Below are positions 32,661-44,429 of a DNA stretch of 64,000 nt, in pieces (the stretch's first letter is position 1; the number at the start of each line of letters is the position of its first letter). Below the pieces are notes generated by a model. The model saw only the letters and a program-made list of their open reading frames with translations, did not search any database and had not been told where the DNA came from. The position numbers were made by a program, and so were the translations under genes. This stretch comes from Mesotaenium endlicherianum (Eukaryota; Streptophyta; Zygnematophyceae; Zygnematales; Mesotaeniaceae). Where the stretch lies: assembly GCA_009602735.1 (NCBI GenBank), contig WELA01005055.1, positions 5,822 through 69,821 of the forward strand, in the 5' to 3' direction.

Positions 32661-34680
32661 ATGTGGTGCCAACCTCTGATCAGAGAGCTATCAGGGAAGA
32701 GTATCAGCGACAAAAAGAATATGGTGTTGAAGGAGACGCAGCTGAGGTTGACAAAGATGAAACACTCAGAGAAACCAGAGTGGTGGGTCTGACCAGGTGT
32801 CAAGACCTATTGACGCGAATTGACAATCGAATGGCGACTCTACGCAACCCTTTGGAAAGAGAGCTGCGGAGGCTGCAAGAAAACGCAACCATGGAAGACC
32901 AGGCAACTGGTGCAGCAAACCCTTTGGTGAGCACTGAAGTAAGCAAATCACAGGAGGTCCCAGCATCTGCAGAACGCTCCGACCAAGTATTTGGGAGGAA
33001 GCCGGAATGGGAGGAATATATCAGTTCTGAGTTACGAAACATGGCCCCAGACCAGGTCTTCGGGAGCCCATCCCCAGACGCGGTAACATCGAGAAATGAA
33101 GAACGCCAGTGCAATATTGGCGAATGGGCCGAAGAATGCAGTCAGAATTCAGGAAATTCTGGAGGGTCTGGAAAGACCATTTGCCTGGAGGTGATTTTTG
33201 AAGAACGCAAGAAGGAGACAGCCAAGAGATTGCCCGCCACACTTGTTCTGATGAGCCCAGGGCCAGAGGCTAAAGGGCAACCACAAGACACAGTTGGCAG
33301 CACAGCTGAGTCGATCACCAGGCAAATCATGGCGCAGTTGCTGGAAGCAGACGCCCCTCAACTCAAGGAAGAGAAAGTGGCAAAAGCAGCTCTCGCTCTA
33401 CAGTCAGCCATCATCAACATGGCGAAGCTCAACACAGGAGGGGATGAAGAATTGCCGTCTCCTGGAACAGAGAAGCTGGAGGAGGAAGAGGATGCAGAAA
33501 TGCAAGGCCTCTCGGAGTTGGAGTTGCCATCACTCAACAATGAAGGGGACATCAGGGAAGAAATTCCACGTTTTCCCATGCCAGAGTTGGATCTGCTTNT
33601 GCAGAATTGGATCTGCTTGACTTACAGGAGCTGAGGACAGACGACTGGGTAGCTGACCACCTGATGGGGCCAAGCCCGGCAGACCTTTATGAAGAATTAA
33701 GGTCGCCAACATCCGGTTCTCCTTCTGCCAGTCTTCCAGTGGCAGAACCCAAGTCAACCGCACAACCGCCGCAACGGCAGGAGGTGACTGCCTGCACTGC
33801 TAAAGTGGAGACAGCAGAAGGAAAGTCCAAAAGTCGCGCAAGCAGACCAAGGAAGGTGGCCCGTGAGGGTAACGCATCTTTTAGGAGGATGCTAAAGCGA
33901 TATTTCGAGCATAAGGGGAAAGCTCAGAGAGAGGGCGTTCCGCGAGGAACCACAGCCCCACCTCCTCCGCCTCTGCGGGATATTCTGCAGAGAGAGGGAG
34001 AGGACGGTTTGGTTTGCAGGGCAATGGCATTGGGCATTAGTGTGCCGCCAGGCATGAACACGCCCTTGTTGCAACTATCAAATCTTAGGATACAGAGGTC
34101 GGAGGAGCCTGCTCCCATAATACCTGCAATCCCCGAATGGGAACTGATGGATCTGAGAAACACCATCAGCCGCTTGACCGCAGCAAATGATGCCTTTCTC
34201 GCACGACTAGCAGCACCTCAAAGGCCGCAAACATTGGCGCAGGCATGGATGGTCACACCACCCGCAAGGGAGGAGTATCACACGACCGTCGCCCGCATGG
34301 CTATTATTGAGCAAGAATGGGGCTGGGTGATCAGCCCTAGGACAGACCCCGCAGGTTTTCCAATGGCAATCCAACCTCGGCCACGTGAAGAAAGAGGAAT
34401 CGGGACCAGTTGGACTGCAGTCGACGAGGAAATGTTCTTGAGGCAGCCCATCCGGAGGCGCCTAACATACCCCTCACCGCAGGAGAGGCGACGCGTTATC
34501 GAGAAAGGTAAAAAGCCTAAGAAACAGGCTGCCAAACTTATGGCAACGGAGGAGCAAGCTGCAAAGCCTGCTACCCCACCTCCTAAGAATCAAGTTGCAA
34601 AGCCTGAGAACCAGAATCAGGCAGAAAAGCCTGAGGGCCAGGATAAGGGCGGGAAGCCCCCACCTGCACCTAAGGAGTAG
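32661..34680 (+). pseudogene. Element A linker of unknown function between methyltransferase and reverse transcriptase (fossil)
   Basis: About 650 codons of coding-like sequence with no domain I recognise. The first half is acidic and glutamine-rich. A middle part has a basic patch (RKVAREGNASFRRMLKRYF), a proline run and a short region around IIPAIPEWELMDLRN. The end is a lysine-, proline- and glutamine-rich repetitive tail (KPENQNQAEKPEG). A scaffold N lies at 33599. Confidence 0.55.
33599..33599. other. Scaffold join (single N)
   Basis: One N; the 12-base sequence ttggatctgctt occurs just before it and again shortly after. Confidence 0.8.
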
Positions 34681-36135
34681 CAACTACTGGATGCCTTTGT
34701 TGAGGAGAAGCAATTTGAAACTGAGACTTTTGCCATTGGGAAAATGGTCTCAGTCCCGCAGAGAGCCCAAATAGAAAGGTTGCTGAAGAAACACCGCAAG
34801 GTATTTGCTTTCACTAAAGAGGAGATTGGTAGAACCACTGCCAGTATGTGTAAGATCACACTAACTACTGATAACCCAGTCAGACTAGGGCCGCATAAGC
34901 TCAGTCAAACATAATGGGACTGTGTGGAGAAAACCTGTGAAGAGCTGCATAAGCTCCGCATGATTGAAAAATCTACCTCAGTACATGGGGCTCCTACAGT
35001 AGTAGTCGCTAAAAAGGACAAGATCGGTAATTACACTGCCACTCGAATGTGTGGAGATTACAGGCGACTGAACCTCTACACGGAGCCAGATAGCTATGTG
35101 ATGCCTACGCCGGAAAGGATCTTTGCAATTGCCACCACCGGAAAGGTGTTCAGCATTATCGATCTGCGTCAAGGCTTCAACCAGATCCCTGTGAAAACAG
35201 AAGATTGAGGTAAGACTGCTTTCTGGGCTCAAAGGGAACTTTGGCAATGGACAGTAATGCCATTTGGGCTGAAAAATGCCTCAGCCATATTTCAGAGGAC
35301 TATGAATAAAGTGCTGGAGGGGTTGGATTTCGCTAAGCCTTACATTGACAATGTGGTAGTATTCGGCAAGTCCATAGAGGAGCACCTCGAGCACTTGGAA
35401 CAAGTGTTCCAGCGCTTGGAGAAATACCAGATGAAGTTGCATCCTGGAAAGTGCAGAATCTTTGAGGCACACGTGCCTTACCTAGGACATGAGATTGGGA
35501 ACAATGCTATGTCCCCTCAGGCTGTGAAGACTGAGGCTATTTACAAGATACCTGCACCTGCGAATGTGTCTAAGCTGAAAGCTCTGTTAGGGCTAAGCGG
35601 ATACTATCGTAAGTTTGTGAAGGATTATAGCAGAATTGCTAAACCCTTGACGGAACTCCTGAAAAAGGATGTACCTTTTGTGTGGACAGAAGCTTAGGAG
35701 AAAGCCATGAACGAGCTTAAGGAGCGGCTGGTAACAGCCCCAGTCTTGCGAATGCCTGACTACTCCAAGCCGTTCAATCTGCACACTGACTGGAGCCGTG
35801 TGGGAATTGACGCAGTACTCACTCAGGCCGCGAGCCCTAGAGAGGAGTATATCATTGCCTATGCCTCACGCTCTAACAATCGAGCGGAGAGCAACTACTC
35901 GTCCTATGAAGGAGAGCTGCTGGCAGTGGTTTGGGCGGTCACACACTTCAGAGAGTATTTGTGGGGAAGACCCTTCACACTGATCATGGATCACTCACCA
36001 TTACTATGGTTGATGAAGAATGGAGACCTCACTGGTAAGTTGGCTCGCTGGGCTCTTAAGCTACAAGAGTACCAAATGACGGTGGTGCACAGAGCAGGAG
36101 TGCTCAACAACAACGCCGATGGACTCAGCAGGAAC
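34681..36135 (+). pseudogene. Element A reverse transcriptase and RNase H (fossil)
   Basis: Ty3/gypsy-type reverse transcriptase blocks include MCGDYRRLNLYT, FSIIDLRQGFNQI, VMPFGLKNAS, the palm motif region near 35340, and LLGLSGYYRKFV. RNase H follows with LHTDWSRVG, YEGELLAVVWA, MDHSPLLWL and NNADGLSRNPD. It is clearly diverged from the B family. Confidence 0.85.
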
Positions 36136-37420
36136 CCAGACCCATCTTCAGACGACAGAACAGGAGCTCGAGAGGACGAAGACCCGAGCAGCCCAGCAGA
36201 GTTGGTGGCTTGCCTAGCCGAAATGGCTGGAATAGTAGCATCAGGTGAAGCTGAGCCTCTACCCCTGTTCAGTCCAGAGATCTGGAAAGATCAAGCTACT
36301 ATGCACTGGCTGAAGACGGGAACTCACTTGGAAGGACTATCAGTGAAGGAGAAGGACCAGGTAAACCATCGAGCTAAAAGGTTTTGCTGGAAATGCAACA
36401 ACCTCTTCAAAATTGAAGAAACTGGTCAGGAGAAGTTAGTGCCAGAACCCATCAGGAGACGAGCTCTTGTGCAGGAAATGCACGAGAACACTGGACACTA
36501 TGGTGTCAAGAAGACATATAGTCTTTTGGAGCTGTCTTACTGGTGGAGGGGCATGAAGCAGCAGTGTGAAGATGTGATCAAGGCCTGCCAAAGCTGTGAT
36601 CGCGTCAAGGCTGGTTTTACACAGCAACATCCACACTTGCAACCTTTGCCAATCATGGGCCTAGGTTATCGTTGGAGCTGCGATCTTGCAGGAGAGCTAC
36701 CGCTGTCTAAGCGAGGTAACAAGTATATCATGGTCATGATTGAGCATTTCTCTAAGTGGATAGAGGTTGTTCCTCTGACTGCTAAGGAAAGTCTAGGAAC
36801 CGCGTAAGCGTTCCTCAACGGTGTGATTGTGCGTCATGGAGCTCCAGCAGAAGTACTGACAGACCAGGGGTCTGAGTTCCAAGGGTCTTTTCAGAAACTC
36901 TTGGACAGATGCTTCATCGATCATCGCACTACTTCTAGAGATCATCCGCAAGCAGATGGTCTTGCAGAAAGGATGGTGCAAACCATTAAATCTGCTTTGC
37001 GCAAATTTTGCCTTGAGCATGACAAGCGTGACTGGGATCTAGCCCTGCCATGGCTGGTTATGGGTTACAGATTTAGCAAGCAGGCTGCCTTGGCAAATTT
37101 CTCGCCATATCAGATACTGTTTGGCAGAAGTCCAGTAGTGCCTAGCAGGATCAAGCAGGAGATTGAACAGGTGAAAAACTTGGACAATCTTGATGAATTG
37201 TTAAAAGTGATGGTGCGCCGTATGGCGTTATTTGAGCGCATGATACCGGCTGCACTAGACAATCTGAAAATTGCACAGAAAAGAGATACGCATCGTTACG
37301 CCAAGACGCGAGACGGAAGCTACCGCTTGCAGATGACGCGGATTCAAGAAGGAGATTTTGTCTACCGCAAGCGCCAGACCAAGACCACCATCGACACCAG
37401 TTCAGGTGCAGTGATCTTGC
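36136..37420 (+). pseudogene. Element A integrase (fossil)
   Basis: A zinc-binding region (HENTGHYGVKKTY ... CQSCDRVK, about 36480-36610) is followed by an rve-type integrase core with CDLAGELPLS, VLTDQGSEFQGS and HPQADGLAERMVQ. A carboxy-terminal region with EGDFVYRKRQTKT resembles the tail domain of Ty3/gypsy integrases. Confidence 0.82.
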
Positions 37421-37559
37421 GCGTGAAACATGCGTTTGACAATAGTGTGTTAGAACTGGAAGGTTCTGATGGTAAAACCATGAGAGACCACGTGCAGAAT
37501 TGCTCGCTATGCCATTTGCCGAATATTGATTCCACAGTTAGGGTGGTGCCCGAGGAATT

Positions 37560-37740
37560 GGTGCCGGCCACGCCTTGTGCCAGCTGCAAAGTGCTGGACA
37601 ATCAGGAAGCAATGGTAACTTGCGATAAGTGTGGTGTCCGTTGGCACACTTTCTGCATTGGCGAGGAAGAAATTATGGCAGGACAATGGGAATGTCCTGA
37701 TAGCCTGCCTAAAACCCCTAGCCGCAGGGCTGGAAAATAA
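37560..37740 (+). pseudogene. Element A PHD finger after integrase (fossil)
   Basis: A cysteine/histidine cluster with CASC, CDKCGVRWHTFC and a final WECP fits the PHD-type zinc finger (C4HC3). It lies where chromoviruses carry a chromodomain. PHD fingers read histone H3 tails, so a targeting role analogous to the chromodomain is inferred. The frame ends at 37740. Confidence 0.8.
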
Positions 37741-37775
37741 TAGCCTTCAGCAGGAAAGGCAGAGACGCCTCAGCT

Positions 37776-38332
37776 GAAAGGGAGGGGTGTAAGAGGAATT
37801 AAGGCAAGGCAAGTATTTTTAAATTTTCTACTTAAGTCTTAGGATAAGCAGATGGTGAGAGCCGGGTGACAGAGAACGTCACCCAGAGTGTTGGTCAAGG
37901 CTGCATGGTGCAAGTTCAGGAACCCAGGGATGGGTTAACCCTGGTAATGCTTGTCACCGATACACGTGCAAAGGTCGATCGACCATGTCTGCCACACGTG
38001 AGGAGGGCCACCGACACGTCAACCAGGCCGAAGGCACACGTGCTGGAAGGCTACGCACGTGCCGAGGGACCGACACTGTTAGGCACGACAACGCGCCCTA
38101 CCTTCCGACCAGTCAATGTTGCGCGTGCAGCACTTCGAACTCCGTACATAAATGTCGGGTGTCTAGCAGTCTACTACCCTGCTCAAGGCCACGACTACCC
38201 TAAACAAGCAGATTCATGCATCGCACACAACTTTGCTAACATCAACATCCATGCACTCGTCTTGCAAATCATAAAATACTTAATGAGCTGTTTAAAGGCA
38301 AAATAGCTAGCATTTTTATTGGCCCTGAACTT
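37776..38332. repeat. Polypurine tract and probable 3' LTR DNA of element A
   Basis: The tract gaaagggagggg (37776-37787) is followed by tgtaagagg, as expected for an LTR start. About 545 bases separate it from a facing, near-identical purine tract of a reverse-strand relative (reverse complement of 38334-38345). No long open frame of known function lies here. The LTR end was not identified. Confidence 0.5.
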
Positions 38333-38800
38333 TTCCCTCCCTTTCATTTGACGACGTCTTGCCTATTCTTCTTTTCAATTGGTTGCACGTGTTGCCTTTG
38401 AGCAACATTTTGAACATTTACAGTCGTCTGCCATGACACCTTCGTCCTCGTCTGTTCCATATGTGTGCCACCCGACTCCACACCTTTCGCGGCTTACCCT
38501 AGAAAAGTGAAGTAGGATCATTTGTAGCTTCCAGCTCCAAGACCCCGTTTTTAAGCACAAGCTTAATGCACAAGATCATTGCACCTGAAATTGACGTTGG
38601 TGCGCGTCTTTGTCTGCCTCTCGCGATAGACATAGTCTCCTTCATGGAGTTTGGCTAGTTTCATGCGATAACTGCCGCTTCTTCTCTTTGCATATCTTTG
38701 AATGTCGCGTTCGTGCTCAATTGACAAGTTATTGAGCGCCGCTGGCCTCATTTGCTCAAACAACGCCTTGCGTGTCGCCCTGATCTTCAACAGCAACTAC
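38333..38800 (-). pseudogene. Reverse-strand fragment of an A-related element: integrase tail, PHD remnant and polypurine tract (fossil)
   Basis: Read on the reverse strand, 38796-38563 resembles the integrase tail of A (ALFEQMRPAALNN, EGDYVYRERQTKT). DNA at 38460-38395 resembles its PHD finger (CGVGWHTYG). A matching polypurine tract follows at 38345-38334. It is old and broken. Its 3' end faces the 3' end of element A. Confidence 0.7.
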
Positions 38801-38890
38801 GGACTATCGAAGTCCACCGACGCGTTTGACCTCAAAATGGAGGCTTGTGTGAGCCACTTGGTCTCTTTGAAGGAGGATAAAGTATCGTGA

Positions 38891-39540
38891 TGAAGTAAAT
38901 CAACTTACCAATTGTTTATTAATTCAGAAATTCATATATGTTTATTAAATATTCTAATGTCAGCAATCAATTCTCATAGTGTTTTCTTGTTAACTCACTA
39001 AACAACACAATTAAGACACACAACTAACATAAGAAATTCTCACGAGTCAAATGCAAGTAACGTGCATCAGCAATCAATAAATTCATACATAAGTAATTTG
39101 CATAACAATTTGCAACCTTCGATTCAGATATTCTCTTAGTAGTTCGTACAAAAGATTGACTCCATTTTTGAATGCCGAACTCGATATAGCAGATCTAGCA
39201 CATGTACATGGAATGAATTTACAGTTCCATGGCAAAGCGATGACATCGCTTACCCGGGAGTTTACCTCGTCGGTAGAACCTCGGCTAACCATACCCACAG
39301 CCACCTCCCCATCCCGAATCGCTACTCGTCTAAGGTGTCATTTGGCCATACACCTAGTAGATTACAATAGATGCAGTACCAGGCAATTCGCTAGTTTCGC
39401 TTGAGGGAGTCAGCTAGCTGTCAAAGATTGTGCCACCAAGTTAACTTAAGTGGACTTTGGCCTGCTACAATCGGCTGAGTCATTATATTAAATGAGCTAA
39501 ATTTTAGAGCACTGACCTTGATCAACTATTATATTTAAGT
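38891..39540 (-). repeat. Diverged B-family LTR (reverse strand)
   Basis: Matches the B-family LTR in reverse orientation along most of its length, starting tgaagtaaatcaacttacc, with many substitutions and small indels. It is clearly older than the LTRs of B, C and D. No internal element sequence is attached, so it is a solo LTR or a remnant. Confidence 0.75.
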
Positions 39541-39766
39541 GAGACAAGAGCACGCCAACAAGAATCGGCACTAAGGGCCAATCTTTGTAAATATTCCATT
39601 GGTGGAATTCTTGATGTACCGTTAACGACTGTTTGCGGGCAATTGAACAAAACAGGAATGACTGAAGTTGCGACCGGAGGGAGTGCACCGAAGCTGCTGC
39701 TGAGCGCCAAAATGTCGCGGTTGTTGACTTACCTGTTCGGAATGTTGGTGTTGGAAGGATGTTCAT
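39541..39766. other. Short unassigned stretch between LTR remnants
   Basis: No recognisable gene. The reverse-strand frame 39766-39497 has no known domain. Confidence 0.4.
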
Positions 39767-40010
39767 TGATGGAATGAATCAACTCACTTAAAATTAACAA
39801 AGAGCAAAATGTATTCATACCAACATGTAATCTTTATTGTATTTTCAAGTGTACCTATTAAGCGGAAAAAGACCACACGACTAGCGTAAGCAATTCAAAT
39901 GCAAGTAATGAGCATCAACCATGCAATCATTAATTTCATATATATGCAATATTAGTAAGCAGTTTTGTATTAACGACTTGCAATCTTGGATTTTGATATT
40001 CTTTCAGTAA
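39767..40010 (-). repeat. Diverged B-family LTR fragment (reverse strand)
   Basis: The right-end part of an LTR in reverse orientation (tgatggaatgaatcaactcac ... ), diverged to a similar degree as the LTR at 38891-39540. It joins pol sequence of element D abruptly at about 40005-40010. Confidence 0.65.
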
Positions 40011-41955
40011 GAGACCTTATTTCCAAGTTATTAGGAATGACCAGCTTCAGCCTGCCTGAAGTGGTTTCAGTCACCCAGACCCCTCCCTTAAGCTTATACC
40101 CGAGTGCAGTAGCACGACACATACCAGTAGTGGGGCTGGGCTCAAATGTTGGGTCCGAAAGGTAGGCTTTCCTAAGTTGTTCAAGGAAGGACTTTTTCAC
40201 CTTTAATGAAGTGAGTGCACACAGGACTTTATCTACAGCATGCTGACTAAAGTTCCTTTCTTGCAAGTCAGGTCTTCTAGAGGATGCATCAGCAGGATTC
40301 AACTTCCCTGGTTTGTAGTCGATCTGGACTTGGAACTGCTCCAGCATCTGGCTCCAGCGGTTCTCCCTTCTTGACAGCTTGGACTTATTTTGAAAGTGAG
40401 TCAGAGCTAGATGATCTGTAATCACCTTAAAAGCCTTACCATGTAAGTATGCTCTCCACTGTTTGAGCACATGAATGATAGCTAGCAGCTCTTTATCATG
40501 CACTGAGTAATTAATCTCCGCTGGATTAAATTTTATAGATTCGTACAACACAGGGTGCCACTCGTGCCGTACCTTACCATCCTTTGTGGTTTTGTCAACA
40601 GGCTGCAACAAAATAGCACCCATGGCAAAGTGAGAGGCATCAGTGACCACCTGCACGGGTTTGCTGGGGTCATACACGGCTAACACTGAGGCAGAACAAA
40701 GGGCATCTTTAAGGGTCAGGAAGGCAGCCTGCTGCTCTTCCCCCCACACATACCCTATGTCTTTCTTAGTAAGGTCAGTCAGTTTACTGGCCTTTGTGGA
40801 ATAATTCTCAATAAATCTCCTATAGTAGTTAGCCAACCCGAGGAAGGATCTAACTTCAGAGACACACTGTGGTACTGGCCAGTCCCTTATGGTCTAGACT
40901 TTCTTAGGATCCACACTGATGCCCTCTTTACTGACAACGTGGCCTAAGAATTCAATACTTTCCTTAAAGAAATCACACTTGCTCATTTTAGCATATAACT
41001 GATTTCTTCTCAAAATGTCCATGACTGTCTTTAAGTGTTCAGCGTGCTAAGTCTCATCTTTAGAGAAAATTAAAATATCATCCAGGAAAACTTGCACAAA
41101 CTTATCCACATAAGGTCTGAAAATGTCATTCATAGCACCCATAAAGGTTGCAGGAGCATTAGTCAGTCCAAATGACGTCACGTTGAACTCATAGTGTCCA
41201 TAACGTGTGCGGAAGGCAGTCTTGTGTTCACCTCCTTCAGCAATTCTGATTTGATGATAACCACTCTTGAGATCTATCTTACTGAACACCTTAGCACCAG
41301 ACAGGGTATTAAGCAAGTCCATTGCATTCAGCAACTTGCATCCTTCTGGAAGCCTCTTCTTTTCCTTCATTTGCCATCCACACAGGACAAGAGGAAGAGC
41401 ACTGGTGGGTGCCAAGTCAATCTGCCCATCACCGGCTCCTCTCACTTTAACTGTACCTCTGCTCCAACACACTTCAGCTTGATGTCTATTAAGCCAGGAC
41501 CTGCCTAGCACGAGATCATAAAAGCCAGTGTTGAGTACCTCAAATGTAAGCATTTCAGTTAAAACTGCAATGCCAGAACCTAACTGGACCTCAATAGGCT
41601 TGGTTATAACTCCTCCCGAGATACTTGAGGCATCTCCAAGGAATATTTTTCTATTCCCTTGGGTGACAGTAGGCAGCCTTAGCCGCTTAACTAAGTCCTT
41701 GTGAATAAAAGTATGTGACGCCCCTCCGTCAACAAATGCCCTCACCTTCCTACCTGCAATCATGCAATGCAGTAGGATAGGGGGGACTGTCTTTTCCTGA
41801 CTTTCGCATTGTTCTCCTGACGTAGCAAAGAAATGTTGGACATCAGGTGGAACAAGAGCATCCAGAGTGTGCACTCTCTGGACGTCTATATTACTGATGG
41901 TCTCCTTTATCTGTTTGTCAGGCATGCATAGTGAATCCAGTTCAGCAGGACCCAT
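40011..41955 (-). pseudogene. Element D partial pol (fossil)
   Basis: Protease, part of the reverse transcriptase and RNase H of the B family are recognisable. Integrase and chromodomain are not present. Confidence 0.85.
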
Positions 41956-42019
41956 AATACCTGCTACGAGGGCAGCTAGTGACGACTCACTATCTCTAGC
42001 ATCCTCACAGTCAGTAGAC

Positions 42020-43502
42020 TGGATTACTGACTGTTGCTGTCTTTTAAAGGCTGGTCTTTTCTCTCGACCTTAGGCAGGTGCTTGACCGGACACTGTTCTC
42101 TGTAGTGGCCTTTCTGCTGACAATGGTAGCAAGTAGATTTTGCTGAGGCTGGTCTCGGCTTAGTCCTACCACCACCCCTTCCATAGCCACCTCGAGAGGA
42201 ACCACCTCTACCTCTAGACTGAATAGCATTGTACTCATACTCATATTCATCACCCTGATTATCCTCAGCCTGGTCTCCTTCAACTGCATTGTAGGAACCG
42301 TGGGGCTTTTTGACAATCTTAGACACCAAAGCATTACTCTGGCGCTTGTGATTGAACTGCTGCTGATCCCAGGCATCAGCATCCTGGATCAAGTCAGCCA
42401 GTTTCTCATACTTCTTCTCAACGTAATGACCAGAGACCTCGGATTCCTAGCCATACCTGAAGTATGCTATCCTATACCGTTCTGGCAAGTCTGGCTGCTT
42501 CATCATGTTCTCTTGGAACTTTTGAGCAAAATCAGCAACTGAAGTGGTCTGCTTCAGTGTTAGGGAGATCATTGCATAGATAGCTTTCTCCTGCTGGTTG
42601 ATGATATCAAACTTCTCATGCAACTTTTTGACAAACTCTACCCACGTAGGGTCACCGAGTTGCCGAGCCTTACGCTCTCCTTTCCAGTAAAGCCAACAGT
42701 CTGCGGCTCTGCCTTTCAGTAGCGCACCAGTGTGCCTGACCTTCTCGTAATCTTGCAGTTCTGGGTAGTTCTCCAGCCACTGCTCAACATCCGCGAGAAA
42801 CTTGATCAGGTAATATTTTCGGTTTCCCTCAGGATTATAGTCCTGGGGAGGTTTCGGCTTGGGCTTACTCGGCCCTCGGCCTCCACCGGTAGTGGTTTGA
42901 GACCCCAGTTGGTCTCTGTCCCGCAGTAGAGACATTATGATTCTTTTGTCTTCATGTTGGGACTGATAGATGGTCGCCATTTGCGACTGCATTTGAACGA
43001 ACAATGCTCCCAAGTCTACACTCTGGGGTGGTAGTCTAGCAAATGCAACAACAGCATTGGCATCTACTCGCTGAGAAGTGTCCTCAACAGTCCCTCTCGC
43101 TCCTGCAGCAGCAATTCCTGCCGCATTCAGCCGGTCACGTATTTGACCTAGGGGTACATTGAGTTGTACAGCAGGAGGTGGGTTCAAAACATTGGCCCTT
43201 CATGCCATAAGTTCCTCGACAGTGCGCTCGTCAGCTAGCTGTCCTTCCCTCCTTTCTGTATCTTCAGCGGCCTTTGCTAATTGTTCAGCTTCTAATCTGG
43301 CTCTCTCCTCCTCAGCTTGCTGTGCTGCGACTGCGGCTATAGCAGCTGCCTCATCTGCAGCCTCTCTAGCTGCAGTATTTGCCACTGCTTCAGAATAGGT
43401 ACGGGTTCCCGCTACATGGCTTTCCGCCTGGTTTTCGACATTCTCGTTATCCTGGTTCTCCATGTCTCGGGAGTTGCTAGTTTGAGACCTTGTCCTTACC
43501 AT
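42020..43502 (-). pseudogene. Element D gag (fossil)
   Basis: Same gag as B and C with small differences. It includes the capsid domain and the single CCHC zinc knuckle at about 42130-42090. Not one continuous frame. Confidence 0.85.
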
Positions 43503-43536
43503 ACAAAGAAGACTGTGATAACTGCTCCGATACCAC

Positions 43537-44260
43537 TGAAATGAATCGACTTACCAAATAGGCGATTAACAATTAATAAAGATCTTTATAGCAGCAAGTA
43601 ATCTTTATGGTACTTNNNTTTCCGTTAACTAGTTAAACGGCAAAGGTCAACACACTAGCAGTGAATAATACTCGTAAGTCAAATGCGAGTAAACTAGCAT
43701 CAATAATGCAAATCAGTAAACTCATACATAAGCAAGGTTAGAAGACAGTGCGTATCAATGGCTTCTTGCCTTGGATTCAGATCTCTCTCAGTAAGCTGTA
43801 CAAGAGAGTTGGCCTCGTTTCTAAATGCCGAACTCGAGAGCAATGCCTAGCATATGTACATGGAATGAGTTTACTGTTCAACGGTCAGTGCGATGGCACC
43901 GCCTACCCGGGAGTTAACCACGTTGGTAGGACCTCGGTTAACCAAATCCACCGCCATCTCCCATCATCCCGAATCGCCATCCATCATAGGGATGTCATCT
44001 GGCCATTCATCTAGCATACCACACTTAGATGCATATCGAGGCAGTTCGCTGCTACCGAGTACGGAAGTCAGTTGGTTGTCAAAGAATGTGTCAGCAAGCT
44101 GACTTAAGCTGACTTCAGCCTGCTGCTTTCGGCTGAGTCATTAAATTGATTTTAAATAAAGTGCAGCAGACTGATTATTAACTAGAGTTTAGCAGGCTGA
44201 ACTTATTTAACTATTATATTTAAATGAATATTATATCAACCAATATACTGATTCATTACA
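43537..44260 (-). repeat. Element D 5' LTR
   Basis: 724 bases in reverse orientation, ending attcattaca at 44260. A run of three Ns (43616-43618) marks a scaffold gap. The primer-binding site tggtatcggagc lies just inside, at 43535-43524 on the reverse strand. Confidence 0.9.
43616..43618. other. Scaffold gap (three Ns)
   Basis: A run of three Ns inside the LTR of element D; no flanking duplication was seen. Confidence 0.9.
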
Positions 44261-44429
44261 GATGCCAATGGTCTGAGTAGGAACCCAGATCCGTCGGATG
44301 TAGATCTCACCGGGACTCGTTTCGCTTCTAGCCAGCAGGAGCGGATCTTACCCGCGTAGCATGCTGCTTACTACTTGGGTCTCCTTCTCCCTCCTATGGG
44401 TGGGTATGTTGCCAACGTGCTTCAGTATT
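44261..44429 (+). pseudogene. Element F, left fragment: end of RNase H (fossil, A-related)
   Basis: The forward strand reads DANGLSRNPDPSDVDLTGTR, closely like the RNase H end of element A (NADGLSRNPDPSSDD). It lies between the LTR of D and the LTR of E. The rest of the same element resumes to the right of E at 59350. Too short to say more. Confidence 0.65.

Larger units (their letters stand above)
10571..37787 (+). mobile_element. Element A: Ty3/gypsy-like retrotransposon carrying a DNA methyltransferase and a PHD finger (broken; interrupted by B and C)
   Basis: The parts in order are leader, gag (11034-13315), [element B], protease (22108-22754), [element C], C5-methyltransferase (about 31600-32600), an unrecognised linker (to about 34680), reverse transcriptase and RNase H (to about 36130), integrase (to about 37400) and PHD finger (37560-37740). 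The target duplications of B and C show that the three blocks were one continuous element before those insertions. A purine-rich tract at 37776-37787 followed by TG probably marks the start of its 3' LTR. The matching 5' LTR was not found, so the left border is a guess. It is broken, with very roughly five to ten interruptions, and is older than B and C. Confidence 0.75.
40011..44260 (-). mobile_element. Element D: incomplete B-family Ty3/gypsy copy (broken)
   Basis: Reverse-strand copy with 5' LTR (44260-43537), gag (about 43502-42020) and part of pol (about 41955-40011). The 3' portion, including integrase, ORF3 and its own 3' LTR, is absent. It is closely similar to B and C where aligned. 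It is broken by several interruptions plus missing segments. Relatively young by sequence similarity. Confidence 0.88.
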
